Position numbers and translations under genes: made by a program. From contig CAMOZY010000023.1 in the NCBI GenBank assembly GCA_946631295.1, forward strand, positions 1-34,125: a DNA stretch of 34,125 nt, given 5' to 3'. The notes under the pieces are model-generated. The model was not told the DNA's origin and did no database searches. It was given only the letters and a program-made list of their open reading frames with translations. The stretch is from an uncultured Lachnospiraceae bacterium (GTDB lineage Bacteria; Bacillota; Clostridia; Lachnospirales; Lachnospiraceae). This document shows positions 1 through 8,182 of this stretch, piece by piece (position 1 is the stretch's first letter; each line of letters opens with the position of its first letter).

Positions 1-396
1 TCTGCCGCCGCAAGGCGGCTATCATTTATGCCAGTACCGGTTATGCACCGTTTACATAAAAAGTATAGAGATACATTCAAGAATGTTCTTGTGGATTGCG
101 GCTATTCGTATGTTGAAGGCATGACATGGACAACAGACGCTTGTTATCGTGAAACAAGAGAAAAAGTGAACCGCAGGAAAGAACAAGGTGCAATCTGTGT
201 TGAAATGGAATGCGCCGGAATGCAGGCGGTATGCGATTTCAGAGGAACGGAATTCTTTCAATACTTTTATGCCGGCGACAATCTTGATCATTCTTCCTGG
301 GATCCGAGGAGCCTCTCGGGCGGTTCGCGCCTTGATGATAAGACGAAAATAATGTTTCTCGCATTTGAACTTGGACTGAGAATAATGCTCGATTAA
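1..396 (+). CDS. Nucleoside phosphorylase (uridine/purine phosphorylase family), 5'-truncated by window
   Basis: This is the C-terminal part of a phosphorylase-superfamily enzyme, which splits nucleosides with phosphate into base and ribose-1-phosphate. Visible family signatures are GMTWTTDACYRETREK, then CVEMECAG (the conserved Glu of the nucleoside site), then FFQYFYAGDNLDHSSWDPR near the end. The frame is open to base 1, so the true start lies left of the window; the ATG at 28 is probably internal, because the phosphate-binding N-terminal half is missing. The stop is at 394-396. Substrate (uridine, purine or both) cannot be told from this fragment. No gene follows until 592. Confidence 0.8.
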   Translation, partial: SAAARRLSFMPVPVMHRLHKKYRDTFKNVLVDCGYSYVEGMTWTTDACYRETREKVNRRKEQGAICVEMECAGMQAVCDFRGTEFFQYFYAGDNLDHSSWDPRSLSGGSRLDDKTKIMFLAFELGLRIMLD

Positions 397-591
397 ACAG
401 AGAACCACGAATGTTACACCAATATGGAACATCAGAACAAATTCTTTTTACACGAAAATAGGATATACGGAGATAAGACGTGACAATGATTTCGTTTATT
501 ACTCCAAGCAACGATAAAAATTTGTAAGTTATGCCGGAAGATAAAGAGTGTAGCAGTGTTATATATAGGAATATCATAAGAGGTCGTTTTA

Positions 592-1155
592 ATGCTTATT
601 TCAAAATATGGAAATGGATCATCAAAACTTGTTGAAGAATTTGAGAATAAAAATGGCATAGAGCTGGATGATCAATATCGCTGCTTTTTGATAAATTATA
701 ATGGTGGGGATACACCTAAAACAACAGTACGAATAAATGGTGTTTCATCTGATCTCAGATATCTTTTCGGGATTAATGCTAAAAAAGATATTGAGAATTA
801 TATGCAGATTTCGATGCTGAAAAACAAGCATTGTATTCCGATAGGTGAAGACTCATATGGAGATTACTATGCTATTGGGATAAACGATGACAATAAAGGT
901 GCTGTGTATTTCAGTGATCATGAAAAAGGATTTGAATTGATCAAGATTGCAGATTCATTCAGTGGATTTCTGTCCATCTGTAAAAGTGATCAAATTAATT
1001 CGAGATCACAACGATCTCCTGAGGAAAGGGAAGCTGAACTTATCGCTAAGGGTAAATCTGATAATATAACTGAAGGCCTTAGGGAGATGTGGAAAAGGGA
1101 GTATGAAAAATATAAGGATTTTATCCAGGAAGAAGTCACTGTGAAAGGAATGTGA
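592..1155 (+). CDS. SUKH (SMI1/KNR4) family protein, probable orphan immunity protein
   Basis: This 187-residue soluble protein fits the SMI1/KNR4 (SUKH-1) fold: an N-terminal helix with LVEEFENKNGIELDDQYRCFLINYNGG, then IPIGEDSYGDYYAIGI and GAVYFSDHE, then an FSGFLSI helix. In bacteria this superfamily mostly supplies immunity proteins that neutralise secreted polymorphic toxins; that is family knowledge, not shown here. The last ~50 residues (SPEEREAELIAKGKSDN then a charged helix) form a tail. No toxin, secretion gene or second immunity gene lies next to it. The gene is clearly more AT-rich than the genes from 1859 on, which suggests acquisition. An AGAGGT motif about 9 bases upstream supports ATG 592. 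No clear promoter was found in 397-591. Confidence 0.75.
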   Translation: MLISKYGNGSSKLVEEFENKNGIELDDQYRCFLINYNGGDTPKTTVRINGVSSDLRYLFGINAKKDIENYMQISMLKNKHCIPIGEDSYGDYYAIGINDDNKGAVYFSDHEKGFELIKIADSFSGFLSICKSDQINSRSQRSPEEREAELIAKGKSDNITEGLREMWKREYEKYKDFIQEEVTVKGM

Positions 1156-1187
1156 CAATTGTTTTCAGTTAAAGGATGAGAGTAAAA

Positions 1188-1712
1188 GTGAGAGCACATG
1201 ATTATGAGATAACAACTGAACGTTTATTGCTTCGCCCGATGACAGTTGCGGATATGGATGCTGTCTGGAAATGGGTAAGTGATGAACGCGTAGCAAGATA
1301 TATGGTATATCCGACATATACTGATAAAGAGAAACTTCGCGAATGGTTGAGTTCTATCGAAAAATTTAATGGAGAGTACAATTTCGGATATGTTCGCTTA
1401 TCTGATAATGAACTGATCGGTAGCGGAAGTATTGGTCCAAGTTCTACAAAAGAAGGATTTTGGGGATTTGGTTATAACTTCAGATACGATTGCTGGAAAT
1501 TGGGATATGCAACAGAAGCTGCTAAGGCAATGATCGATTTTGCCAAAAGGGAGTTCGGCATTACACATTTTTGTTCAAGTCATGTTGAACCTAATCTCGC
1601 TTCCGGACATGTTATGGAGAAATGCGGTCTTCATTTTGTTGGATATGGAGAATGTGAGAAACTTGACGGAACCTGTAAGTCCCGTTCGATGGAATATGAG
1701 GGTATTCTGTGA
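1188..1712 (+). CDS. GNAT N-acetyltransferase (RimJ/RimL type)
   Basis: This is an acetyl-CoA-dependent N-acetyltransferase of the Acetyltransf_3 group, about 174 residues. It begins with the typical ITTERLLLRPMTVADMDAVWKWVSD. The acetyl-CoA-binding region is YDCWKLGYATEAAKAMIDFAKREFG, and the C-terminal VEPNLASGHVMEKCGLHFVG is the usual RimJ/L closing motif. The acceptor (protein N terminus, antibiotic or small molecule) cannot be predicted. Start choice: the ATG at 1176 sits directly on its AAAGGA motif with no spacer, whereas GTG 1188 has that motif about 11 bases upstream, so 1188 is preferred. A strong terminator follows at 1757. Confidence 0.85.
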   Translation: MRAHDYEITTERLLLRPMTVADMDAVWKWVSDERVARYMVYPTYTDKEKLREWLSSIEKFNGEYNFGYVRLSDNELIGSGSIGPSSTKEGFWGFGYNFRYDCWKLGYATEAAKAMIDFAKREFGITHFCSSHVEPNLASGHVMEKCGLHFVGYGECEKLDGTCKSRSMEYEGIL

Positions 1713-1756
1713 TGCTTGGGACTTGTGGGAATGATGATTATTTTATGACGAGTATG

Positions 1757-1788
1757 GCGGGACCTATTTTGGTCCCGCTGATTTTTTT
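1757..1788 (+). terminator. Intrinsic terminator after the GNAT gene
   Basis: Perfect 8-bp stem GCGGGACC / GGTCCCGC with a 6-base loop (TATTTT), followed by TGA and seven T. It isolates the acetyltransferase gene from the ECF sigma operon downstream. Confidence 0.9.
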
Positions 1789-1795
1789 GAAAAAA

Positions 1796-1831
1796 GTGTA
1801 ACCATTTACCTCAAAAAATTGCTATATATGG
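1796..1831 (+). promoter_or_regulatory. Possible ECF-type promoter for the sigma/anti-sigma operon
   Basis: The only stretch between the terminator and the sigma gene that could hold a promoter contains GTGTAACC (1796-1803), an AAC-core -35-like element as used by many ECF sigma factors, and CTATATATGG (1822-1831) about 18 bases later. If correct, the sigma factor could drive its own operon. The -10-like box does not match the common CGTC type, so this is tentative. Confidence 0.3.
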
Positions 1832-1858
1832 TGAGAGGGCAAAAAGGAGACAGCAAAG

Positions 1859-2419
1859 GTGGAAGACAGTCAGATAATCGATATGTATCTTAACAGGGAT
1901 GAATCAGCAATTTCCCATACCGCGGATAAGTATGGGAGTATGTTAAGGTCCGTCTCGAAACGTATAACCGGTGATGCGGATGAGACGGAGGAATGTGTTA
2001 ACGATACATATCTTGAAGCCTGGAACAGAATACCGCCAAGTGATCCGAGGGATTATTTTCCGGCATTTCTGTCACGTATTGTCCGAAACATTTCGATAAA
2101 CAGATGCGTTCAAAAAGAAAGGCTCAAGAGAAAAGCCTTTATAACGGAACTGTCTGAGGAAATGGAGCAGTGTATTCCTTCTTCCGAAAATGTTGAAAGC
2201 CATATTGATGAGATGGAATTCGGAAGACTGATCAGTGGATTCCTGCGTAAACAATCCGAAGAAAAGAGGAAGATCTTCATAAGAAGATATTACTATCTGG
2301 ATACGGTACCGCAGATAGCCGAAGAATTCGGATGTTCGGAAAGCAAAGTAAAGACACAGCTTTTCAGGATGAGGAATGAACTCAGGAAATATCTTGAAAG
2401 AGAGGGGTATGAAATATGA
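1859..2419 (+). CDS. ECF-type RNA polymerase sigma factor
   Basis: This 186-residue sigma-70 family member has only regions 2 and 4, as in ECF factors. Region 2 spans about residues 10-80 (ITGDADETEECVNDTYLEAWNRIPP, the -10-binding helix). Region 4 spans about 120-182, with RRYYYLDTVPQIAEEFGCSESKVKTQLFRMRNELRKYL as the helix-turn-helix that reads the -35 box. The start is GTG 1859, with AAGGAGA nine bases upstream. It overlaps the next gene by four bases (ATGA), so the two are translationally coupled; that partner looks like a membrane anti-sigma factor. The inferred role is a switch responding to an envelope signal held off by the partner. The regulon is unknown. Confidence 0.92.
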   Translation: MEDSQIIDMYLNRDESAISHTADKYGSMLRSVSKRITGDADETEECVNDTYLEAWNRIPPSDPRDYFPAFLSRIVRNISINRCVQKERLKRKAFITELSEEMEQCIPSSENVESHIDEMEFGRLISGFLRKQSEEKRKIFIRRYYYLDTVPQIAEEFGCSESKVKTQLFRMRNELRKYLEREGYEI

Positions 2420-3411
2420 ACGGATATGATGCATTATTCGGAATGTCTGAGATAGATGCGGATCTTATTTATGAAGCCGGAACAGTAAAAAAGAAAAGAC
2501 ATACTTATGTATGGAGGTGGGCAGCCATTGCGGCAGCACTGATACTGTGTATGGGTATCACCGTTCCTGTCATGGCGATGAATGATAATGAAAAAGTATA
2601 TGAGCTGCTGTACAGAATATCACCGGGGCTTGCACAGAAACTTAAGCCTGTAAATATGTCCTGTGAAGATGAAGGAATACTTATGACAGTTGTAGCAGCT
2701 GATGTGCAGGGTGAAAATGCAGAGATACTTATTTCGCTGCGTGATATCACGGGTAACAGACTTGATGGCACAACGGATCTCTTCGACAGCTATAGTATAC
2801 ATACTCCCTATGATCAGTCAGGCGGATGCTCTCTTGTAAGCTTCGATGAAGAGTCAGGTGAACTTATATATATGATTTCCGTTGAACAGATGAATCATGT
2901 TCTCATTCCGGGGGATAAGATCACTTTTTCTGTCAGTCAGCTGCTAACAGGAAAGAAGCATTTTGATATGTGTATTGATCAGATTGATGTCTCAAATCTT
3001 CCGGTGATAACGGAGTACCTTGCAGATCCGTATTTCAGAGGATACAGCGGAAGCGATATAGAAGACGGAATACAGATTATCATTCCCGGAGACGGAATGT
3101 GTTTGGATGAAGGTGTCACCCTGACCGGTTACGGACTGGTGGATGGACAGCTCCATGTTCAGATAAAATATGATGATATTCTTCATACTGATAATCACGG
3201 ATTTTTATATCTTGAAAAAGAAGACTCTGACAGGGTAATATATGCAGGCAGTTATGCATTCTGGGATGAAAGCCATACAGACAGCTACGAAGAATATGTT
3301 TTCGATATCCCTGCTGAAGAACTGCAGGAATACAAAATAGGCGGAGAATTCTGGACCTGCACAGGCGGACTTGTTGAAGGCTACTGGAGCGTTACATTCC
3401 CGTTATCATGA
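2416..3411 (+). CDS. Membrane anti-sigma-like protein (DUF4179-like)
   Basis: This 331-residue protein has a short cytosolic N terminus (about 1-33), one membrane helix (about 34-55, WRWAAIAAALILCMGITVPVMA) and a large extracytoplasmic part. Just after the helix comes NDNEKVYELLYRISPGLAQKLKPVNMSCEDEGILMTVVAADV, the pattern of the DUF4179 group found beside ECF sigma genes in Clostridia. The rest is beta-rich and acidic with no recognised catalytic motif. The placement, four bases overlapping the sigma gene, is the main reason for the anti-sigma call. Family name moderately sure; inducer and release mechanism (possibly proteolysis) are unknown. A terminator follows at 3432. Confidence 0.75.
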   Translation: MNGYDALFGMSEIDADLIYEAGTVKKKRHTYVWRWAAIAAALILCMGITVPVMAMNDNEKVYELLYRISPGLAQKLKPVNMSCEDEGILMTVVAADVQGENAEILISLRDITGNRLDGTTDLFDSYSIHTPYDQSGGCSLVSFDEESGELIYMISVEQMNHVLIPGDKITFSVSQLLTGKKHFDMCIDQIDVSNLPVITEYLADPYFRGYSGSDIEDGIQIIIPGDGMCLDEGVTLTGYGLVDGQLHVQIKYDDILHTDNHGFLYLEKEDSDRVIYAGSYAFWDESHTDSYEEYVFDIPAEELQEYKIGGEFWTCTGGLVEGYWSVTFPLS

Positions 3412-3431
3412 AATAAATATGCATTATGTGC

Positions 3432-3469
3432 AAAGTGCTACCGGTGATCAAATCCCGATAGCACTTTTT
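3432..3469 (+). terminator. Intrinsic terminator after the sigma/anti-sigma operon
   Basis: Arms AAAGTGCTA (3432-3440) and TAGCACTTT (3459-3467) pair perfectly over 9 bp around an 18-base loop, with the T run overlapping the right arm. The A/T flanks could also let it work on the other strand, though no - strand gene is present. Confidence 0.8.
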
Positions 3470-3507
3470 GATTCATTTTTTGCAGATATTATTTTTTAAA
3501 TCTCTGC

Positions 3508-3536
3508 TTGACATATTTGGTTTATTGCGATAAACT
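3508..3536 (+). promoter_or_regulatory. Promoter of the blaI/blaR1 operon, overlapped by operator 1
   Basis: TTGACA (3508-3513), a 17-base spacer, then TAAACT (3531-3536): a near-consensus housekeeping promoter. The half-sites GGTTTA (3519-3524) and TAAACT (3531-3536) form an imperfect dyad with a 6-base centre inside the spacer and -10, so a repressor bound there would block polymerase. Dyads of this kind are typical BlaI/MecI sites. Confidence 0.8.
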
Positions 3537-3540
3537 GACG

Positions 3541-3562
3541 TTGGTTTACAGGGATAAACCAA
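3541..3562 (+). promoter_or_regulatory. BlaI-type operator 2
   Basis: Perfect dyad TTGGTTTA / TAAACCAA with a 6-base centre, directly upstream of and touching the AAAGGAG ribosome site of the blaI-like gene. It repeats the half-site of the imperfect dyad in the promoter 22 bases upstream, giving a two-operator arrangement. Autorepression by the BlaI homologue is inferred from position and from the family. Confidence 0.8.
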
Positions 3563-3572
3563 AGGAGTATAT

Positions 3573-3947
3573 ATGGAAATGAAGGATATGGAATTAGGAG
3601 CACTGCAGGAAAGATTCGCAGATGTCGTATGGGCCAATGAGCCTGTATCATCCGGCGAACTTGTTAAGATATGTGAGAAGGAGTTCAGCTGGAAAAAGCC
3701 CACGACATATACTGTGCTCAGAAAGCTCTGTGAAAAAGGCCTGCTGCAGAATGAAGACGGCGTAGTCACATCTCTTATAGACAGGGATGAATTCTATTCC
3801 GCAAAGAGTGAGCAGATAATTGAAGATTCATATGAGGGATCGCTTCCTGCATTTATTGCTGCATTCACTTCCCGTAAAAAACTTTCCAAAAAGGAAGTTG
3901 ACGAGATACAGAAGATGATCGACGGATTTAAGAAACAGGGGCGTTAA
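3573..3947 (+). CDS. BlaI/MecI/CopY-family transcriptional repressor
   Basis: This 124-residue protein has the Penicillinase_R layout: an N-terminal winged helix (LGALQERFADVVWANEPVSSGELVKICEKEFSWKKPTTYTVLRKLCEKGLL, about residues 8-58) and a C-terminal dimerisation part (about 75-121). The family represses beta-lactamase, mecA or copper genes and is inactivated by cleavage by a BlaR1 partner, which here begins two bases after its stop. AAAGGAG five bases upstream supports ATG 3573; ATG 3579 is an alternative. No beta-lactamase or penicillin-binding protein gene is in the operon, so its targets may be elsewhere or only its own operon. Confidence 0.92.
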   Translation: MEMKDMELGALQERFADVVWANEPVSSGELVKICEKEFSWKKPTTYTVLRKLCEKGLLQNEDGVVTSLIDRDEFYSAKSEQIIEDSYEGSLPAFIAAFTSRKKLSKKEVDEIQKMIDGFKKQGR

Positions 3948-3949
3948 GT

Positions 3950-5788
3950 ATGAGTGAAATATTTTTGAAGATATTGAATATGACACTGAACGCATCATGG
4001 CTGATACTTGCCGTGATGGCAGCAAGGCTTTTCCTGAAAAGAGCACCAAGATGGGTATCATGTCTGCTTTGGGCTCTTGTGGCATTCAGGCTTATATGTC
4101 CGGTCTCATTAACCAGTGCACTCAGCCTGCTTCCAAGCAGTGAAGTGATTCCGGTCAATATAACAATGCAGCAGGATCCTCATATCTATTCCGGAATAAG
4201 GATCATTGACAATACGGTTAATCCGGCTATGGCAGAAACGATGGCTCCGGATCCCGGATCAAGCGTCAATCCCATGCAGGTGGTTGCATATGCAGCCGGA
4301 ATTGTATGGATAGCAGGAATGATAATGATGTGCGGATATGCACTTATCAGCAGTCTTCTCCTGAAAAGAAAAGTCAGGATATCTGCTCCCATATCTGACG
4401 GAGTATTTGAGTGTGATGAGGTAAAGTCACCTTTTATCCTTGGGATATTCAGACCTTCAATATATGTTCCGTCCGGAATGGATAAGGAGACACTTGAATA
4501 TGTTACTGCTCATGAAAGAGCTCACCTTGCGAGATTCGATCATGTATGGAAACCACTGGGATTCCTGATCTTATCAGTATATTGGTTCAATCCTTTGTGT
4601 TGGTTTGCATATATCCTTCTTTGCAGAGACATCGAAAGCGCTTGCGATGAAAAGGTGATCCGTGATAAAGACAAAGATTTTATGGCAGCTTATTCACAGG
4701 CGCTTCTTGACTGCAGTATCCAGAGACATGTTATTGCTGCATGTCCGCTGGCATTTGGTGAGACGGATGTTAAGTCAAGAGTTAAGGGTGTTCTGAATTA
4801 TAAGAAGCCTGCATTCTGGGTGATCATCATATCGGTTGCGGTATGCGTTATCATTGGCATATGCTTTATAACCAATCCTCAAAAAGATAACGGACCGGGA
4901 ACGGTTCAGGCGGCCGAAGATGGAAATACAGAGCCGGCCGAGGATTTTGCTCAGTCCGAACCCGTTACAGATTCTTCAGAGATAGTCCTTCAGAATACAC
5001 AGACCTATTCATATACCGGCAATACCGGAATGACATACGGAAGAGGGTGGATTGATTTTGGTATTACGCTTAATCCTGATGGTACATATACATGGTATGA
5101 GTCTCCGATAAGCAGTTATATAGGATTCGGCGCTTACCAAATAGAAGACGGCATCCTGATAATGCGTGATGATCCAAGGATTGGTACAGATAGAGTAAAC
5201 AGATTCAGGATGGAAGGTGACAGCCTGTTCTTCATTGCAGATGGTTCCGATAATTTCAGCATGGTCCAGCTTGAAGATGGAGAAGAATTTGTTTTAATGG
5301 ATTATGAGGAGATTGCAGGAGATGAGTTTGCTCAGGATGATTCGATTCATGATGTGGATTCAGAATCAGATGATTCTCTCCAGACTGCAGATTCCCGGGC
5401 GGATAATCCTGTGACTTTGAATGCAGTGCCTGTTGAGGTGATCGTAATAACAAGATCCTTTGACGCGGATGAGCATCCCGAGACGGATTTTGCCGGACAG
5501 ACCGGCACTTCAATCTACGCTGTATGCGATGGAAGCGTCACGGAAGCAGGATTTGATGAAATAGACGGTAATTATATTATCATCACTCCGGATGCAAACC
5601 TTTCAGTTCGCATCACATACAGTCATCTGGAAGATATTAATGTTGAAGCAGGAGATGCATTTAAGGCCGGGGATGTAATAGGCACGCTCGGTAATACCGG
5701 AAATTCTACCGGTCCCCATCTTGGACTGATGATGACAGTGGGAGGAAATCCTGTTGATATCATGGAATCACTCCCCGTGGAGGAGTAA
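3950..5788 (+). CDS. BlaR1/MecR1-family M56 membrane metallopeptidase with degenerate C-terminal M23 domain
   Basis: This 612-residue signalling protease pairs with the BlaI homologue upstream. The N-terminal half has several membrane helices and an M56 peptidase core: HERAH at 188-192 (the HExxH zinc site) and ESACDEKVI further on. A last helix at about 290-310 is followed by an extracytoplasmic part: a linker, a small beta domain (about 355-450, NPDGTYTWYESPISSYIGFGAYQ) and a LytM/M23-like domain (about 490-608). That domain keeps HPETD (509-513) and YSHL (H559), but the usual closing HLH reads H590-L-G592, so one zinc ligand is missing and the domain is probably non-catalytic. It replaces the penicillin sensor of classical BlaR1. 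It may bind cell-wall material; the ligand is unknown. Confidence 0.88.
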   Translation: MSEIFLKILNMTLNASWLILAVMAARLFLKRAPRWVSCLLWALVAFRLICPVSLTSALSLLPSSEVIPVNITMQQDPHIYSGIRIIDNTVNPAMAETMAPDPGSSVNPMQVVAYAAGIVWIAGMIMMCGYALISSLLLKRKVRISAPISDGVFECDEVKSPFILGIFRPSIYVPSGMDKETLEYVTAHERAHLARFDHVWKPLGFLILSVYWFNPLCWFAYILLCRDIESACDEKVIRDKDKDFMAAYSQALLDCSIQRHVIAACPLAFGETDVKSRVKGVLNYKKPAFWVIIISVAVCVIIGICFITNPQKDNGPGTVQAAEDGNTEPAEDFAQSEPVTDSSEIVLQNTQTYSYTGNTGMTYGRGWIDFGITLNPDGTYTWYESPISSYIGFGAYQIEDGILIMRDDPRIGTDRVNRFRMEGDSLFFIADGSDNFSMVQLEDGEEFVLMDYEEIAGDEFAQDDSIHDVDSESDDSLQTADSRADNPVTLNAVPVEVIVITRSFDADEHPETDFAGQTGTSIYAVCDGSVTEAGFDEIDGNYIIITPDANLSVRITYSHLEDINVEAGDAFKAGDVIGTLGNTGNSTGPHLGLMMTVGGNPVDIMESLPVEE

Positions 5789-5833
5789 CAGACGGTCTGT
5801 ATTCTAAGCCTGATAATATAGGAAAATATAGTG

Positions 5834-5877
5834 AAAGATCCCTTAGTAGTGACTGAGGGATCTTTTGTTATTTTTTG
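5834..5877 (+). terminator. Intrinsic terminator after blaI/blaR1
   Basis: 13-bp stem (one G-T pair) formed by 5834-5846 and 5853-5865, core GATCCCT / AGGGATC, 6-base loop, then a T-rich run to 5876. The -35 box of the next promoter begins inside its tail. Confidence 0.88.
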
Positions 5878-5893
5878 CGGAATATTATATAAT
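5865..5893 (+). promoter_or_regulatory. Promoter of the EAL-ExbB-ExbD operon
   Basis: TTGTTA (5865-5870), exactly 17 bases, then TATAAT (5888-5893). The predicted start of transcription near 5900 leaves a leader of about 35 bases before ATG 5935. No other convincing promoter is seen down to 9856, so the four genes probably share it. Confidence 0.75.
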
Positions 5894-5934
5894 TAATGCA
5901 GTATGCAATGCATGTTCTCTGAAGGGGAGTAGAG

Positions 5935-8154
5935 ATGAAAAGCGGAAAAGAAAAACAGATCTCAAAACTGAAGAAGGGACACGGATGGCTTTCGCTTGTC
6001 CTTTTTTTGCTGTTCAGTGTTATTGCAGCAATTCTTTTGATCGACTGCGTTGTGACGGTCGGATATTATATGGTACAGACCAAGATCGCATCCGAGTATG
6101 AATCTGTTGCATACATGGCCAGAATCTATGATCACGGTCTGGAAAATGACTCAGAAGACCTGATGTGGGATATCCTTGATGAGGAAGGAAGGGATTATAT
6201 CATCAGGGATGAAGCCGGCAGGCTTTTACACGGAGATGCAGATAATACCTGCTACAATTCCGGAAGAACAACCCATATCGCAAATGTAGAGGGCGAGATC
6301 ACAATCTATCCGGATAAGGAAAATACCTATATCTGGGTTGATGATGACGGAGATATCACTTTTGATGTGATTAGAATGATCAAGCTGCTTGAAGAAGGCA
6401 GAGGCGAAGAAACTGCAGATATTCTGGTTGTCAATGATGACATAATCGATACGGAATCAAGCTTTTTCGGCGGATATGCATTTGCCTTTTCCACAGGTAT
6501 TCAGATAAGGCTTCCTTACTGGATTGGAATAGATGCTGATGGAGGAAATTCTAAGTTCATAGGCAGGGGATGTGTGTCGATCATGCTCGGAGACCTTGCC
6601 ATTATGGGAACGGCGATGATCTCAGTCGGTCTTCTTCTTGTTCTTATCTTCTTCCTTTTCCTCGGAAATATGATCAGCAATATCAGGAATACGTACAGGG
6701 TAAGAAAGGTACTGTTCAGAGATCTTGCAACCGGCGGCCACAACCAGACCTGGTTTACTTATTACGGTGAGAAGAAGCTTAAAACCGGGTTTGCCAAAGA
6801 GTCTACTTTTGCGGTAGTGGATCTTCATATCGTAAAATACAATTCATACTGTATGTGTCACTCTGTTGCTGACGGAGAAAAGCTTCTCAAGCAGACAAGT
6901 TCCTGTATAAAGAAGCATTTGAAAATGGGCGAGCTGAGTGCTTATGCAACAAATGGTGAATTCCATCTTCTGTTAAAAGCAGACAACCAGGATGCGCTTG
7001 TTCAGAGGCTTCGCACACTTATATCGGAACTTGAGAAGATTGATCAGGCACACGCTTTCACATATCATCTGGGTATTTCTCTGATCCCTCCTTTCAGGAC
7101 TGAAAGCGGAAAGATAAAGAAGCGCAAGTGGGTTGATCTTGATCAGGAATGCAATAATGCCGCAACCGCAAGAAAGACCATTGAAGGAAATGAAGGATCC
7201 GATATAGCCTTCTTCGATGTCAAACTCATAGAGGAAAGAAAGTGGCAGGATCAGGTTGAGGAGCATTGCAGGGAAGCACTTCAGAATGAATCCTTTATCG
7301 TATATTATCAGCCCAAGTATGATCCTTCATCGGGAATTTTGAAGGGAGCAGAGGCTCTGATAAGGTGGAGATCCACAGGCTTCGGAGGCTATAAGGAAGG
7401 TGAACTTATACCACCCGGGAGATTTATTCCTATTTTTGAGCATAACGGGTTTATTACCGAGATCGATCACTATATGTTAAAGCATGTTGCAGCTGATCAG
7501 AAGAGGTGGATTGATCAGGGATTTACCTGTGTGCCCGTTTCGGTCAATGTATCAAGAGCTCATTTCATCGAGCCGGATCTTGCAGAACAGATAAGGGATG
7601 TTGTTGATGCGGCCGGTGCTCCAAGAAATCTTATTGAGCTAGAGCTTACGGAGAGTGCATTCTTCGATGACAAGAATGCTCTTGTCCGCACGATAGATAA
7701 ACTGAAGGAATATGGCTTTGCCGTATCGATGGACGATTTCGGATCCGGATATTCATCACTCAATTCCCTCAAGGATATGCCTCTTGATGTGCTGAAGATA
7801 GATGCCGAATTCTTCCGCGGTGAAAATGCCGGAGAGCGTGGCAAGATCGTTGTTTCGGAGACGATAAAGCTTGCAAGAAGTCTCAATATGCGTACCGTTG
7901 CCGAGGGCGTTGAAGCCAAGGATCAGGTTGATTTCCTTGCAGGACAGGGCTGCGATATGATTCAGGGTTATTATTTCGAAAAGCCCATGCCCGGCAGCGA
8001 TTATGAAGAGATGATGAGAAGGCGTGTGAGCGACAAGCCTGCTGCAGGATTTTCCCCGGAGGCAGCATCTGAGGTGAATCCTGAAACGGCCACTGAAGCT
8101 GCCACTGCGGCGGTCGTTGAAGCAGAAAGCCCGGCTGAGACCTCTCAAGAATGA
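5935..8154 (+). CDS. Membrane c-di-GMP phosphodiesterase: extracytoplasmic sensor, degenerate GGDEF, intact EAL
   Basis: This 739-residue protein is predicted to hydrolyse cyclic di-GMP. A first membrane helix (about 20-45), an extracytoplasmic acidic region (about 46-215) and a second helix (about 222-247) make a sensor module. The cytosolic part has a GGDEF-like domain (about 275-430) whose signature reads TNGEF (339-343), so it should not synthesise c-di-GMP. An EAL domain follows (about 445-690) with E473-A-L, LELTES, D600-D601-FGSGYSS, K621-I-D623, AEGVE (E657, E660) and QGYYFEKP, all expected for activity. The tail from about 700 is Ala/Glu-rich and disordered-looking. AAGGGGAG supports the start. 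The ExbB-like gene begins 28 bases later. Confidence 0.93.
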   Translation: MKSGKEKQISKLKKGHGWLSLVLFLLFSVIAAILLIDCVVTVGYYMVQTKIASEYESVAYMARIYDHGLENDSEDLMWDILDEEGRDYIIRDEAGRLLHGDADNTCYNSGRTTHIANVEGEITIYPDKENTYIWVDDDGDITFDVIRMIKLLEEGRGEETADILVVNDDIIDTESSFFGGYAFAFSTGIQIRLPYWIGIDADGGNSKFIGRGCVSIMLGDLAIMGTAMISVGLLLVLIFFLFLGNMISNIRNTYRVRKVLFRDLATGGHNQTWFTYYGEKKLKTGFAKESTFAVVDLHIVKYNSYCMCHSVADGEKLLKQTSSCIKKHLKMGELSAYATNGEFHLLLKADNQDALVQRLRTLISELEKIDQAHAFTYHLGISLIPPFRTESGKIKKRKWVDLDQECNNAATARKTIEGNEGSDIAFFDVKLIEERKWQDQVEEHCREALQNESFIVYYQPKYDPSSGILKGAEALIRWRSTGFGGYKEGELIPPGRFIPIFEHNGFITEIDHYMLKHVAADQKRWIDQGFTCVPVSVNVSRAHFIEPDLAEQIRDVVDAAGAPRNLIELELTESAFFDDKNALVRTIDKLKEYGFAVSMDDFGSGYSSLNSLKDMPLDVLKIDAEFFRGENAGERGKIVVSETIKLARSLNMRTVAEGVEAKDQVDFLAGQGCDMIQGYYFEKPMPGSDYEEMMRRRVSDKPAAGFSPEAASEVNPETATEAATAAVVEAESPAETSQE

Positions 8155-8182
8155 TCTGATAAGAATCTGACAGGAGATAACC

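Noticed and set aside
4-19. Perfect hairpin GCCGCC-GCAA-GGCGGC at the window edge
   Set aside because: It lies within the open frame of the phosphorylase fragment, has no T run and cannot be judged without the sequence to its left.
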